64,000 nucleotides of DNA from Gambelia wislizenii. Taxonomy: Eukaryota; Chordata; Lepidosauria; Squamata; Crotaphytidae. The position numbers and the translations under genes were made by a program. Location of the stretch: positions 117,498,309 to 117,562,308 of the forward strand of contig JAUMIR010000002.1 of NCBI GenBank assembly GCA_030847615.1. Direction: 5' to 3'. The notes beneath the pieces are model-generated. The model did no database searches, was not told the DNA's origin, and saw only the letters and a program-made list of their open reading frames with translations. Positions 63,740 to 64,000 of this stretch are shown here, piece by piece. Every line of letters starts with the position of its first letter. Position 1 is the first letter of the stretch.

Positions 63740-64000
63740 TGTCCCTTAGTACAACAACCAGGACCTTGATTGGCTGGACAAGCAGGGTGGGGCTTGCTGA
63801 CAGGGCAAGCACCCTCAGTCATCATTTTTTTCTGCCTTTAGCAGAAAAATCAGGGATCGCTGCCCCACAACCGCCATCCCCTCCTCCTTCACCGGTTCCC
63901 TGCTGCCCTATGCCGCTGATGCCACTGCCCCGTGGAGACCAAGGAAGGTAGGAGGACTCTCTCACCCTCTTCTCCCTTCCTCAGCTGTCTTCCAGGATGC
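63740..64000. other. GC-richer unclassified block running off the window
   Basis: From about 63750 base composition changes (TTGATTGGCTGGACAAGCAG with a CCAAT box, then CG-containing C-rich DNA). It could be the start of another element or of a CpG island; only 250 bp are visible. Confidence 0.3.

Noticed and set aside
63841..63960. Possible splice acceptor and exon near the right edge (TTTTTTCTGCCTTTAGCAG)
   Set aside because: A pyrimidine tract with AG is present but the following frame shows no recognisable protein and only 150 bp remain.

Overview
The window looks like intergenic or intronic DNA from a squamate reptile, most likely a lizard. I infer this from the repeat content: tRNA-derived SINEs of the Sauria type with a Bov-B-like 3' tail, a Bov-B fragment, CR1, L2 and L1 LINEs, a Vingi/Ingi-like LINE, many TA-flanked Tigger-like MITEs, and a Ngaro-type tyrosine-recombinase retrotransposon. 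I see no host protein-coding exon, rRNA, functional tRNA or CRISPR array. Every protein-like reading frame I can interpret belongs to a transposable element.

Layout. 0-2 kb: fold-back repeat, a Sauria SINE and unremarkable DNA. 2.06-6.18 kb: three stacked LINE pieces, namely an L2 fragment, a 5'-truncated Vingi-like element whose RT frame is still open for over 700 codons, and a decayed CR1. 6.8-8.6 kb: Bov-B endonuclease region on the minus strand, split by a Harbinger-like MITE. 9.9-10.4 kb: hAT-like MITE. 10.6-15.4 kb: near-complete L1 ORF2 carrying a second, truncated L1 with a 16-bp target-site duplication. 15.5-16.0 kb: second Vingi 3' end, minus strand. 16.5-19.5 kb: Tigger MITE, then a minus-strand CR1 with its ORF1 esterase and endonuclease start. 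20-30 kb: mostly featureless DNA with SINEs, MITEs and a GC-rich unclassified island.

30.2-37.4 kb is the centrepiece: a 6.6-kb Ngaro element with the order A1, leader, gag, RT, RNase H, YR, B1, A2, B2. It is inserted without target duplication in an older repeat that has a relative at 62.3 kb. Its terminal repeats are almost identical, so the insertion is recent. The RT frame is open, but RNase H/YR has nonsense codons and the gag zinc knuckle sits in another frame. The A repeats hold a palindromic CCAAT/TATA promoter-like region; the B repeats hold four regularly spaced CACGTG palindromes.

37.4-64 kb: MITEs, SINEs, CR1 3' ends, two L2 copies in opposite orientation (50-52 kb plus, 57.4-61 kb minus), a decayed mariner (55.3-56.3 kb), and a 300-bp hairpin repeat (63.4-63.7 kb) with a hammerhead-like core signature.

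The parts do not form a pathway. They record successive retrotransposon and DNA-transposon activity. LINEs could supply reverse transcriptase for the SINEs that share their tails (Bov-B for Sauria SINE, L2 for the L2-tailed SINE); the MITEs have no transposase source here. Family names come from recognising translated motifs and termini, not from a database search, and repeat edges are approximate unless a terminal repeat or target duplication fixes them.
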